DNA of 64,000 nucleotides, from assembly GCF_905397435.1 (NCBI RefSeq), contig NZ_CAJPVI010000035.1, positions 37,689 to 101,688 of the forward strand, given 5' to 3'. Position numbers and translations under genes: made by a program. Below, piece by piece: positions 52,147-60,238 of this stretch. The stretch's first letter is position 1, and each line of letters begins with the position of its first letter. Source of the DNA: Cupriavidus numazuensis. Lineage in GTDB: Bacteria > Pseudomonadota > Gammaproteobacteria > Burkholderiales > Burkholderiaceae. Below the pieces are notes generated by a model, which made no database searches, was not told the origin of the DNA, and saw only the letters and a program-made list of their open reading frames with translations.

Positions 52147-55100
52147 CTAGGCGGGCCGCGTTGGCGCCAGCGTTGGAATCGCGCGGCACGCTTCGCGAGC
52201 CCCGTTGGCGGCAGCGGTGGCGCGGGCGTTCAACGCATGCTGGTGCCCGGCCTCTGCGAGTTCCGCGAGCCAGTGTGCGGAACTGGCAACGTCTCCGCTT
52301 TCCGCATCCACCATTGCCAGATGCGCCAGCGCGACGACCGTTTCGGTCTGGCGCCGTACGGTTCGCGCGGCGGCCAGCGCTTCGAGTGCGAGGGGCCGGG
52401 TCGGAACATCGCTCCCGTTGTCGCGCAGCAGGCTGGACGTGCTGTTGAGCGCGTACGCGAGATGCGCCTTGTCGTCGATGGCACGCAGGTCTTCCAGCGC
52501 CTGTTCGAGTGTCGGCAGCGCGGATGCATCGCCTTGCCGCAGGCCGGCAAGGGCCGCCAGCGCACGCGCGAACGGGGCGTCGGCCTCGCCCATGCGCCGT
52601 GCGGCCTCTGCAATGCGCGCGCTGAGGCCGGCAAGTTCGACGTCGCGTCCAAGTTCCAGCGCAAGGGTGGCGAGCCATACCAGGCATTCGTACTCGCGCC
52701 AGTGATCCTGCCGCTGGCGGGCCAGGGCAACGGCAAGCGACACGCGGTCGAACGCGGTGGCCGCGTCGCCATGCGCACGTGCCAGCAGGCCCTGGCCCCA
52801 TGCGAGCTCGATGACGCGCAGGGCCAGCGACTGCGCGAGCCTCTCGGCATCGGCCAGCATCGCTTGTGCCTGTGGCAGGTCGGACTCGACTTCCAGCAGG
52901 CAGCGCGCCGTGTTGGCGAGCTGCTGGCAACGCGTGGCGGCGTCGGCCTTGCGGGTCATGCGCTCGGCGGCGAGCGTGGCCAGGCGGGTGCCTTCGATGT
53001 CATTGTCCTGCTGGGACAGCCACGACAGCATATGGAGGCCTTCGGCCGCGTCTTCGTGCAAGCCCAACGCGTCGGCATCTTCTACCGCTTGGCGCAGTGC
53101 CTCGGCCAGTGCCGGCGTACGCCGTTCCGGCCGGTTGCTGGCTGCTACGACGCGCAGTTTGAGCAGGCGCACAGCCAGGCGCGTACGTGCGGGGCCCGAC
53201 ACCAGCGCCTCGAGCAGGCCCAGCCCACGCTCGGTGACCAATACGGCTTCGTCGTTGGCGCAGACGCGCAGGCAGTGATCCGCGGCATCCGCGCAGGCCT
53301 TCGCCGCGAGCGCGGAATCTCCGGCCAGCGCCGCGTGATGGGCCAGCTCGCCATGCAGTGCGGGATCGGTGGCGCATTGCGCCTGCAGGTGCTGGGCGAT
53401 CCAGCCATGAACGATGCGGCGCCGCGGCGCCGACATGCTGCGATAGGCGGCCTGCCGCACCACGTCATGGCTGAAGTCATAGCAAGCGTCATCGCCAATG
53501 CCGGACATGGTGCCTGGGCGGAGCAGGCCATGCCGTTCGAGGCGTTCCAGCGTGGCGAGCACCTGTGCCAGCGGCGCACCCGCAACGTCCGCCAGCAGGC
53601 GTGGCCGGACTTCACGACCGAGTGCGCATGCACGCAACAGCAGTTCGCGTGCGTCGTGGTCCAGTGCATCGAGCCGTTGCATGACGAGTTCGTCCAGCGT
53701 CGATATCGCGCCGGTCTGTCCGCATGAAGCGGCGTCGGCAAGCTGAAGGATGAATAGCGGATTCCCGCCGCTGTCGCGTGCCACGGCTGTGGCATCAAGC
53801 GTAGAGCCCGGCCCGAGCAGGGCCGCGACCTCCGCCGTGTCTAGCGGACCCAGCGGCAGGCGCCGCAGTCGGCCATCGCGCGCGAGCGACTGCAGCAGGC
53901 TGCGCGTCCAGGCATTGTCTGCGGTCTCCGCTACGCGCGCGGCGGCGCAGGTAACGATCGGAGCCTGCGCGGGCAAGGTGCGGCACAGGTAGTGCAACAG
54001 CGCCGCGGAGCCTTCGTCCATCCATTGCACGTCGTCGAGCAGCACGGCAATCGGTTGCTCCATGGCCTGTCGGCCAAGCCATGCCGCGGTGTCGCTGAAC
54101 AATTGCTCGCGCGAGCCCGAGGCGTTATCCGGTGAGGACGCGGGCGGCCAGTCATGCGCCATCGCGCGCAGCGCATCGCTCCACAGGCCGTAGGGGCGGA
54201 TCATCTCCGCTTCGTAGCAGCGCCCGCGCAAGACGCGCAAGCCGGCGTGGCGCGCGGCATCGGCCAGGTAGTCGAGCAGCCGCGTCTTGCCGATACCGGA
54301 TTCGCCTTCGAGCAGTGTGAGCACGTTTGCGTGGCGGGCCGCGACCAGGGCGTCCATGGCGTGCCGTTCGCGCTGGCGCCCCACGAACGGTGCGGACGGT
54401 GGTGGCGTGATGGCCGTATCGGACGCGCTCGACCGTTCGTCGCACGTTTGCGGCACGGCGCTACGTTCCTGTTGCCGGCGTCGCGCGTGGCGAATGGCCT
54501 GATCGAGCGGCCCGTCGGCGGGCATGGACAGCTCACGCTGCAGCAGGTCGCGCGCATAAGTGTAGTGCTGCTCTGCATCGGGATAGCGTCCCGCTGCCGA
54601 CAGCATGCCGACGAGCGTGGCATGCGCGGATTCCGCAAGCGGATCGGCCGCAACCATGGCGCGCGCATATTGCAGCGCCTGATCCGGGGCGTCCTGCAAT
54701 CGCGCGACCAGCTCGGCGAGGACCGCGCTGCGCATGCCGGCGTAGCGCTCGCGCTCGGCCGTGCACCAGTGATAGAAGCGATAGCACCCGGGCAGGTCCA
54801 GGCCGCTCAGGAATTCGCCTTGCAGGAGCTGGGCGGCTTCTTCCAGCGACTGCAGCGTGGCGTTCGTGGCGCCGGCTGCCAGGAGCGCCTGCACGCGCGC
54901 GATATCGAGCCATACATCGCCGCATTCCAGATGCACGCGTTCACGGTCGCACCGCAGCCGCGCATCGCCGGGCACATCGACCACGGGACGCAGCTTGGTC
55001 AGGCTCCAGCGCAGCGCCGCGCGCGGATCATCGGGGCTGTTCCAGAGCAGGTCGCACAGGGCCTGGCGCGACTGGGCCGTACCGGTCGCGGCAAGGTAGC

Positions 55101-55248
55101 CCAGCAGCGCGCGCGTGCGCCGGGATGCCGGCAGCGGTACAGCCGCCGTACCGTGCATGACGCAGAGATCACCCAGCAGGCGGATGCGCAGCCGGTCATC
55201 GACAGGCGCGGTGGCGGGCGACAGGGAACGAGAGGGTAGGGCTGCCAC
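52147..55248 (-). CDS. BTAD/AAA-type large transcriptional regulator
   Basis: The protein of about 1033 residues starts with a winged helix (RLRIRLLGDLCVMHG, then RALLGYLAATGTAQSRQALC) and a bacterial transcriptional activation domain (about 105-245). An AAA/NACHT-like ATPase follows (about 275-560) with Walker A EGESGIGKTR and Walker B VLLDDVQWMDEGS. The C-terminal half is TPR-like helical repeats. It is a SARP/AfsR-like ATP-dependent signal integrator, less common in Proteobacteria than in actinomycetes. No ATG fits the start; GTG at 55248 (GAAAG upstream) is preferred over GTG at 55329, 55347 or 55380. The frame stays open further upstream, but that part is antisense to other genes. Confidence 0.82.
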   Translation of the reverse strand: MAALPSRSLSPATAPVDDRLRIRLLGDLCVMHGTAAVPLPASRRTRALLGYLAATGTAQSRQALCDLLWNSPDDPRAALRWSLTKLRPVVDVPGDARLRCDRERVHLECGDVWLDIARVQALLAAGATNATLQSLEEAAQLLQGEFLSGLDLPGCYRFYHWCTAERERYAGMRSAVLAELVARLQDAPDQALQYARAMVAADPLAESAHATLVGMLSAAGRYPDAEQHYTYARDLLQRELSMPADGPLDQAIRHARRRQQERSAVPQTCDERSSASDTAITPPPSAPFVGRQRERHAMDALVAARHANVLTLLEGESGIGKTRLLDYLADAARHAGLRVLRGRCYEAEMIRPYGLWSDALRAMAHDWPPASSPDNASGSREQLFSDTAAWLGRQAMEQPIAVLLDDVQWMDEGSAALLHYLCRTLPAQAPIVTCAAARVAETADNAWTRSLLQSLARDGRLRRLPLGPLDTAEVAALLGPGSTLDATAVARDSGGNPLFILQLADAASCGQTGAISTLDELVMQRLDALDHDARELLLRACALGREVRPRLLADVAGAPLAQVLATLERLERHGLLRPGTMSGIGDDACYDFSHDVVRQAAYRSMSAPRRRIVHGWIAQHLQAQCATDPALHGELAHHAALAGDSALAAKACADAADHCLRVCANDEAVLVTERGLGLLEALVSGPARTRLAVRLLKLRVVAASNRPERRTPALAEALRQAVEDADALGLHEDAAEGLHMLSWLSQQDNDIEGTRLATLAAERMTRKADAATRCQQLANTARCLLEVESDLPQAQAMLADAERLAQSLALRVIELAWGQGLLARAHGDAATAFDRVSLAVALARQRQDHWREYECLVWLATLALELGRDVELAGLSARIAEAARRMGEADAPFARALAALAGLRQGDASALPTLEQALEDLRAIDDKAHLAYALNSTSSLLRDNGSDVPTRPLALEALAAARTVRRQTETVVALAHLAMVDAESGDVASSAHWLAELAEAGHQHALNARATAAANGAREACRAIPTLAPTRPA

Positions 55249-55428
55249 GCTGCTTTCAACCGTGGTTTCAACGATGCCGGCACATAGTGGAACCGGTTGG
55301 ACGGCGCGGACCGCGCTGGGCGGATTCACCGGCCAACCGCGCGGCACCGCCCGGCGTGGCCTGCAAAAAAGGTAGCACACGGAATCGCGCGTCGCTACGG
55401 CGGCGTACCTTGAAACTGGAGAGACATC

Positions 55429-55734
55429 ATGCTGATCGCCAGATGGCAGATTGACGCCCGCTTCGGGCACAAGCAGGAGGTGATCAGCCGCCTGCAACAG
55501 TGGGCGCAGGACATCGCGCCGCAGGTCGGCCTGCAGTGCGGCCGGCTGCTGACCGGATCGATCGGCGCGCTGGAGGCCACCGTCGTCCACGACTGGGAAG
55601 TGGCCGACCTGGCCGAGCTGGACTGTGCGTGGCAGAAACTCGGCCAGCTTCCCGCGCATGCGCAATGGGGGCGTGAGCTGGAACCGTTCGTGGTGTCCGG
55701 CACCGCCCGCTGGGAAATCTATCGCGTCATCTAG
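55429..55734 (+). CDS. Small protein of unknown function, possible dimeric alpha/beta-barrel fold
   Basis: I do not recognise this 101-residue protein. It starts MLIARWQIDARFGHKQEVIS and has an amphipathic helix (RLQQWAQDIAPQVG), a Cys-Gly segment, strands with TVVHDWEVADLAELDCAWQK and ends RWEIYRVI. The strand-helix-strand order resembles NIPSNAP/ABM-type barrels. GAGAGACATC precedes the ATG. It is divergent from the BTAD regulator and its stop shares the bases CTAG with the convergent AraC gene. Confidence 0.7.
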   Translation: MLIARWQIDARFGHKQEVISRLQQWAQDIAPQVGLQCGRLLTGSIGALEATVVHDWEVADLAELDCAWQKLGQLPAHAQWGRELEPFVVSGTARWEIYRVI

Positions 55735-56471
55735 GCCGTAGCGGGCACGGGCCACGCGGCCCAGGCCGGCATGTGCGTGCGCCGGCCATCGTGCGTGCCG
55801 GGCAGCAGTTGGGCCGGCTCTATGCCAAACAGATTGGCGCAGGCGTTCGCGAACGCTGCGGCCGAGCGCAGCCCGGACTGGGTCGCCAGCAAATCCAGGC
55901 GGCTCGCTGGCAGCACCGTCGCGGCATCGGACAGCGCCAGCATGTAGAACGCCCGCGCGGTGCGCTGTTCGCGCACCAGCGGGTGCAGGGCCTCGCCTTC
56001 GGCGAACAGGCGCGCACGGACCAGGCGCTGCGCGACCTGCCACTGTTCGGCAAGCAGCGTGGCATTCCAGTCCGTCGTCGGATGCTCGAACACGAGCCGC
56101 GCCAGCGTGCGGGACCAGTGCTTGTCGTGATGGATCGCGTTCATGCGCGGGCAGACTGTGTCCGGCACGGCCTCGAACGTGATGGTGCACGCTTGCCCCG
56201 GCGCGGCTTGCAGTTCGCAGTCGAAGTGCGCGAACGCCGGGACCACGAACGGGTCGCCGGGCCGCACGTCGCGCCGCGCATTGACGTCGCGCAGCCGGGC
56301 CGCACCCTGCACGGCTTCCACGCGCACGGCGAACGGAAAGCGCAGGCGGGTGATGCGGACGGGATTGCGGCTGACAAGGGGCATGCGGGCAATGGCGGTG
56401 GCGCAGGCGCGCGGCCGGTAACTGTCGCAGCATTCGGCGGCCGGCGCAACCTTCAAGGCTGCCGGCGCCAT
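55731..56471 (-). CDS. AraC-family regulator
   Basis: The 246-residue protein has an N-terminal cupin-like sensor part (RFPFAVRVEAVQGAARL, VRPGDPFVVPAFAHFDCEL) and a C-terminal AraC-type double helix-turn-helix, diverged but with the spacing kept: LLAEQWQVAQRLVRARLFAE and RLDLLATQSGLRSAAAFANA with CANLFGIEPAQL. It lies 17 bases downstream of the Crp/Fnr gene on the same strand, so both regulators are probably made from one mRNA. The inducer and targets are unknown. Confidence 0.72.
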   Translation of the reverse strand: MAPAALKVAPAAECCDSYRPRACATAIARMPLVSRNPVRITRLRFPFAVRVEAVQGAARLRDVNARRDVRPGDPFVVPAFAHFDCELQAAPGQACTITFEAVPDTVCPRMNAIHHDKHWSRTLARLVFEHPTTDWNATLLAEQWQVAQRLVRARLFAEGEALHPLVREQRTARAFYMLALSDAATVLPASRLDLLATQSGLRSAAAFANACANLFGIEPAQLLPGTHDGRRTHMPAWAAWPVPATA

Positions 56472-56488
56472 GACATTTCGGCCGGGGA

Positions 56489-57187
56489 CTACAGCTCGGA
56501 CAGCCCGAAGTGACGCAGCCGTGGCAGATCGGTCACGCGTATGGTCTGGTACGCCAGGTGGACTAGTCCGTCGTCGGCGAGCCGCCGCAAGGCCTGGTTG
56601 ACGCGCTGTCGCGACAGACCGGTAAGCAGCCCGATTTCCTCCTGCGACAGCTCCAGCACGGGGCTGGTGCGCGGATACAGCGATGGATGGAACAGTTGCG
56701 CAATGGCCTGTGCGACGCGTGCATCGGCGCTGAGCAGGCGGTCGTTCTGCACCGTGGCAATGAATTGCCCCATGCGCTCATTGAGCTGCGTGACGACAAA
56801 GCTGGAAAACGGCAGGCTTTGTGCGAGCAGGGTATTGAACACCGGCTCCGGCACCAGCAGTACGCGCGAATCGCGGATCGCAATCACGTCGTAACGGCGC
56901 AGCTCGCGCTTGATCACGCTGCCTTCGCCGCACCAGCCGCCGGCCGGCACGCCCGAGAAGGTGCAACCGCGCCCGTCAGGCGTGTAGACGGCAAGCTTGA
57001 TGAGCCCGCTGTCGACGCCGATCCAGTCGCGCGATGGTTCTCCACGCCGCGCGATGAAGGCGCCTGCGGCAAACTCCTGCAGCACGGTCTCGCGTGCCGC
57101 AAGTGCCTGGTGCTCCGGCGCGAGCGCATGGAACCAGGCATGGCCGGCGAGTGGGGATGCGGTCGGGGAAAGGTCGGGCGCGGTCAT
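56489..57187 (-). CDS. Crp/Fnr-family regulator
   Basis: The 232-residue protein has a cyclic-nucleotide-binding-type barrel (about 20-130; GAFIARRGEPSRDWIGVDSG, FSGVPAGGWCGEGSVIKREL) and a C-terminal Crp helix-turn-helix (LSQEEIGLLTGLSRQRVNQA). The Cys cluster that marks Fnr is absent and the cAMP-binding Arg-Ser-Ala motif is not evident, so the signal is unknown. The start at 57187 precedes the sensor domain; the frame extends upstream without support. It is divergent from an acyl-CoA ligase gene across 206 bases. Confidence 0.87.
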   Translation of the reverse strand: MTAPDLSPTASPLAGHAWFHALAPEHQALAARETVLQEFAAGAFIARRGEPSRDWIGVDSGLIKLAVYTPDGRGCTFSGVPAGGWCGEGSVIKRELRRYDVIAIRDSRVLLVPEPVFNTLLAQSLPFSSFVVTQLNERMGQFIATVQNDRLLSADARVAQAIAQLFHPSLYPRTSPVLELSQEEIGLLTGLSRQRVNQALRRLADDGLVHLAYQTIRVTDLPRLRHFGLSEL

Positions 57188-57393
57188 GGTGGGCGAGCTT
57201 GCGAAACGCCGGGCAAACGGGGTTTTGCGGGGTCGTGGCGCTGGCTCTGTAAGAATCCTGTAAGCCTTGCCTGGCGCGGCTTTCCGGGAGGTTTGTCGTC
57301 CGGATGACAGTGCGCAGGCGTGTGCGATGATAGCCTTGCGGAAGAAAAAGTTACAGCGCCCCGGTGCCAGACAGTTCTGCGGAGACACAAGCC

Positions 57394-59028
57394 ATGCCCA
57401 CCGATTTCGACAGCGGCCTCGGCCGCAACGCGGCCAATTTCGTGCCGATCACCCCGATTGATTTCCTGGTCCGCGCCGCCGAGGTGTACGGCGACCGGCC
57501 AGCCATTGTGCACGGCCCGGTGCGCCAGAACTGGCGCGACACCTACGTGCGGGCGCGCGGCCTGGCCAGCGCGCTCGCGCGTGCCGGCGTCGGCAAGGGC
57601 GATACCGTGGCGGCGCTGCTGCCCAATACGCCAGCCATGATCGAGGCGCACTTCGGTGTGCCCATGGCCGGCGCGGTGCTCAATGCGCTCAATATCCGCC
57701 TGGACGCCGCGAACCTCGTGTTCATGCTGCGCCATGGCGAGGCACGGGTGCTGCTGGCCGATACCGAGTTCGCAGACCTTGCGCGCCAGATGGCGCTGGA
57801 AATCCCGGGCCTGAAGGTCATCGCCGTGGAAGATGCGCTGGGCCCGCAGGCCGAGCGCTTCGGCGACACCGACTACGAGTCGTTCCTGGCTTCGGGCGAT
57901 CCGGAGTACGCGTGGAAGATGCCTGACGACGAATGGGACGCGATTGCGCTGAACTACACGTCGGGCACGACGGGTGACCCGAAAGGCGTGGTGTACCACC
58001 ACCGTGGCGCGGCCATGAATGCGATCTCGAACATCCTCGAGTGGGACCTGCCCAAGCATCCGGTCTACCTGTGGACGCTGCCGTTGTTCCACTGCAATGG
58101 CTGGTGCTTTCCGTGGACCATTGCGGCGCGTGCGGGCGTCAATGTGTGCCTGCGCAAGTTCGAGCCGCGGCTGGTGTTCGATCTCATGCGCGACGAAGGC
58201 GTGACCCACTACTGCGCGGCCCCGATCGTGCATACCGCGCTCGTCAATGCACCGCCGTCATGGCGCGAAGGCCTGCGCGGGCCGGTGCGTGGCATGGTGG
58301 CCGGCGCGCCGCCGCCCGCTGCCGTACTGGCGCAAATGGAGACGATGGGCTTCGAGCTGACCCACGTGTACGGCCTCACGGAGGTGTACGGGCCGGCAGC
58401 GGTATGCGCCGAGCAGGACGGCTGGGGCAGCCTGTCGCAGGAAGAGCGCGCGGTGAAGAAGGCACGGCAGGGGGTGCGCTATCACCTGCAGTCGGGCGTG
58501 GCCGTACTCGATCCCGATTCGATGCAGCCGGTGCCCGCCGATGGCGAGACCATCGGCGAAATCATGTTCCGCGGCAACATCTGCATGAAGGGTTACCTCA
58601 AGAACGAGAAGGCGACGCGCGAGGCCTTCGCGGGCGGCTGGTTCCACACTGGCGATCTCGGCGTATGCATGCCGGACGGCTACATCAAGATCAAGGATCG
58701 CAGCAAGGACATCATCATCTCCGGCGGCGAGAACATTTCGAGCGTGGAGGTGGAGGATGCGCTCTACCGCCATCCGGCCGTGCTTGCGGCAGCAGTCGTG
58801 GCGCAGCCGGACGCCAAGTGGGGCGAAACGCCGTGTGCGTTCGTCGAGTTGAAGGATGGCGCGAGTGCGACGGCGGAGGAACTGATGGCCCATTGCCGCA
58901 CGTTGCTGGCGGGCTTCAAGGTGCCCAAGGCGGTGTATTTCGGTCCGCTGCCGAAGACCTCGACCGGCAAGATCCAGAAGTTCGAGCTGCGGCGCAAGGT
59001 CAAGTCGGATTCGGCAATCGACGTCTGA
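57394..59028 (+). CDS. Acyl-CoA synthetase (AMP-forming), DmdB/medium-chain type
   Basis: The 544-residue protein is an ANL-superfamily ligase: P-loop YTSGTTGDPKGVVYHHRG (near 197), LPLFHCNGWCFPW, GLTEVYGPAAVC, FHTGDLGVCMPDGYIKIKDR and the C-terminal Lys in TSTGKIQKF. The HCNGWCFPW block is typical of the methylmercaptopropionyl-CoA ligase/medium-chain group. It activates a fatty or related acid with ATP and CoA. GCGGAGACA lies before the ATG at 57394; a GTG 10 codons upstream is less likely. It is divergent from the Crp/Fnr-AraC pair. Confidence 0.9.
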   Translation: MPTDFDSGLGRNAANFVPITPIDFLVRAAEVYGDRPAIVHGPVRQNWRDTYVRARGLASALARAGVGKGDTVAALLPNTPAMIEAHFGVPMAGAVLNALNIRLDAANLVFMLRHGEARVLLADTEFADLARQMALEIPGLKVIAVEDALGPQAERFGDTDYESFLASGDPEYAWKMPDDEWDAIALNYTSGTTGDPKGVVYHHRGAAMNAISNILEWDLPKHPVYLWTLPLFHCNGWCFPWTIAARAGVNVCLRKFEPRLVFDLMRDEGVTHYCAAPIVHTALVNAPPSWREGLRGPVRGMVAGAPPPAAVLAQMETMGFELTHVYGLTEVYGPAAVCAEQDGWGSLSQEERAVKKARQGVRYHLQSGVAVLDPDSMQPVPADGETIGEIMFRGNICMKGYLKNEKATREAFAGGWFHTGDLGVCMPDGYIKIKDRSKDIIISGGENISSVEVEDALYRHPAVLAAAVVAQPDAKWGETPCAFVELKDGASATAEELMAHCRTLLAGFKVPKAVYFGPLPKTSTGKIQKFELRRKVKSDSAIDV

Positions 59029-59036
59029 CGCGACGA

Positions 59037-59309
59037 TCAGGAGAAGGAAGCCTCTTCCTCGGCTTGCCGGCTGGCGATGAGCCGGTCGATCGTTTCGCGG
59101 CCCCACGCCAGCCCTGCGCGGCTGGCGTCGGCAGCACACGCAAAGCGCACGCCACTGTCCGGGTAATGGTCGGGCAGGGCGTGGCCTTGCTGCCAGATGT
59201 GCACGCGCAGCGTCCACCAGCCGTCATGCAGGCCCCCGTAGCGAAGTGCCGCAATGTGGATGCGGTAGCCGCGATAGGGGGCGCTGTGCTCGTGTGAACC
59301 GCTGGGCAT
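59037..59309 (-). CDS. Hypothetical small protein
   Basis: I do not recognise this 90-residue protein. It starts MPSGSHEHSAPYRGYRIHIA, is rich in aromatic residues (GGLHDGWWTLRVHIWQQG), has a polar centre HYPDSGVRFACAADASRAG and a helical charged tail. No signal peptide or membrane segment is seen. It starts 12 bases after the stop of the next gene upstream on the same strand and has no ribosome site of its own, which suggests coupled translation. It converges with the acyl-CoA ligase. Confidence 0.65.
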   Translation of the reverse strand: MPSGSHEHSAPYRGYRIHIAALRYGGLHDGWWTLRVHIWQQGHALPDHYPDSGVRFACAADASRAGLAWGRETIDRLIASRQAEEEASFS

Positions 59310-59321
59310 GGCAGATGCAAA

Positions 59322-59597
59322 TCAACGCAGGCCGGCGTGCTGTGGCGGCGGCGGCCCGGGCCTGTGCCATTCCTGTGAGATTTCCGGGAACACCTCGAAT
59401 TCACCACGCACGATGTTCTCGATGGTGGTGCATACGCCCGCCGTGCCACGCGGCCCGACGCAGACCAGGCTGCGCGGATGGTCGGTGTGCTGCGGAATGG
59501 CGTACACGTGCATGCCCTCCTGGAACAGAGGGTGTTTCACCAGGCGCTCGTTCATCAACTCGACGAAACGCTGGGGACTGACGACCGGCTTTTCCAT
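59322..59597 (-). CDS. Hypothetical small protein
   Basis: I do not recognise this 91-residue protein. It starts MEKPVVSPQRFVELMNERLV, contains HVYAIPQHTDHPRSLVCVGP and ends in a Pro-rich tail. Two Cys and several His could bind metal, but no known motif is seen. GCAGGAGCTCGCT before the ATG is a strong ribosome site and decides the start at 59597; a longer frame upstream lacks one. It probably forms a two-gene unit with the next downstream gene. Confidence 0.68.
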   Translation of the reverse strand: MEKPVVSPQRFVELMNERLVKHPLFQEGMHVYAIPQHTDHPRSLVCVGPRGTAGVCTTIENIVRGEFEVFPEISQEWHRPGPPPPQHAGLR

Positions 59598-59782
59598 AGC
59601 GAGCTCCTGCGGCGCTGCCGTCGGGCGCACGATGCGTGCACGGGGCCGGCATACGCGTAGTAAAGGCCAGGAAGATTTCGGGCAAGTGGCGTGAGCCCCG
59701 CGCGGTAGCGGGGTGGCCGGAGGAAGCGCGAACAAAAAAGCCGCCCGCGTTGCCACTGCCAACGATTTCAGGTTAGGCGATA

Positions 59783-59809
59783 CGTCCGGCGGAGAAAAGC
59801 CGCCGGACG
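59783..59809 (-). terminator. Hairpin after the 82-residue protein gene
   Basis: CGTCCGGCGG (59783-59792) pairs perfectly with CCGCCGGACG (59800-59809) around a 7-base loop. It lies eight bases beyond the stop of the minus-strand gene; no T-run follows directly. Confidence 0.55.
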
Positions 59810-59816
59810 CCTCAGG

Positions 59817-60065
59817 TCAGGAAGGCCGCACTTCTCCGGCGGCACGTGGCCCGTCGAGCATGTAGTTGCCTGCTGCCCAGCAGGCGGCTTCGGCTTCGGC
59901 CTCCGAGGGGTAGGAAGAACTGGCTTCGATGGTGCAGTCAGCATCGGCCGCGCCGCAGTGCTCTTCCATCACGATGCGCCAGGTGTAAAGGCCCGGCGGA
60001 TCTTCCAGGACATGGAGCACGAGCGTGCGGTGGCTGTCGGCCAGGGTAAGGGGCTGAGTCGACAT
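59817..60065 (-). CDS. Hypothetical small acidic protein
   Basis: I do not recognise this 82-residue protein. It starts MSTQPLTLADSHRTLVLHVL, then PPGLYTWRIVMEEHCG, and the second half is acidic and Ala-rich (SEAEAEAACWAAGNYML). Three Cys are present. There is no signal peptide. CCGGAGACTGTC ahead of the ATG at 60065 supports this start over one 13 codons upstream. The pattern of a strand pair followed by a helix suggests a small cytoplasmic domain. Confidence 0.66.
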   Translation of the reverse strand: MSTQPLTLADSHRTLVLHVLEDPPGLYTWRIVMEEHCGAADADCTIEASSSYPSEAEAEAACWAAGNYMLDGPRAAGEVRPS

Positions 60066-60238
60066 GACAGTCTCCGGGAACGGCGACGACTTAGATGCTA
60101 GCAACTGTGCAGGCCCAATTCCAGCCGGTTATCCAGGCTGAGCCAAGGCAGTGACTGGCTGTGCATCTTCCGTCGCGGCGCGGTTTCCAGTATCTTCTGC
60201 GCGGAGGCGCCGGGTGGCGCCCGCTTTTCCAGACTCGC

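Noticed and set aside
55249..56433. Upstream extension of the BTAD regulator frame
   Set aside because: The extension is read through the AraC gene in another frame and antisense to the 101-residue gene; it contains no conserved domain.
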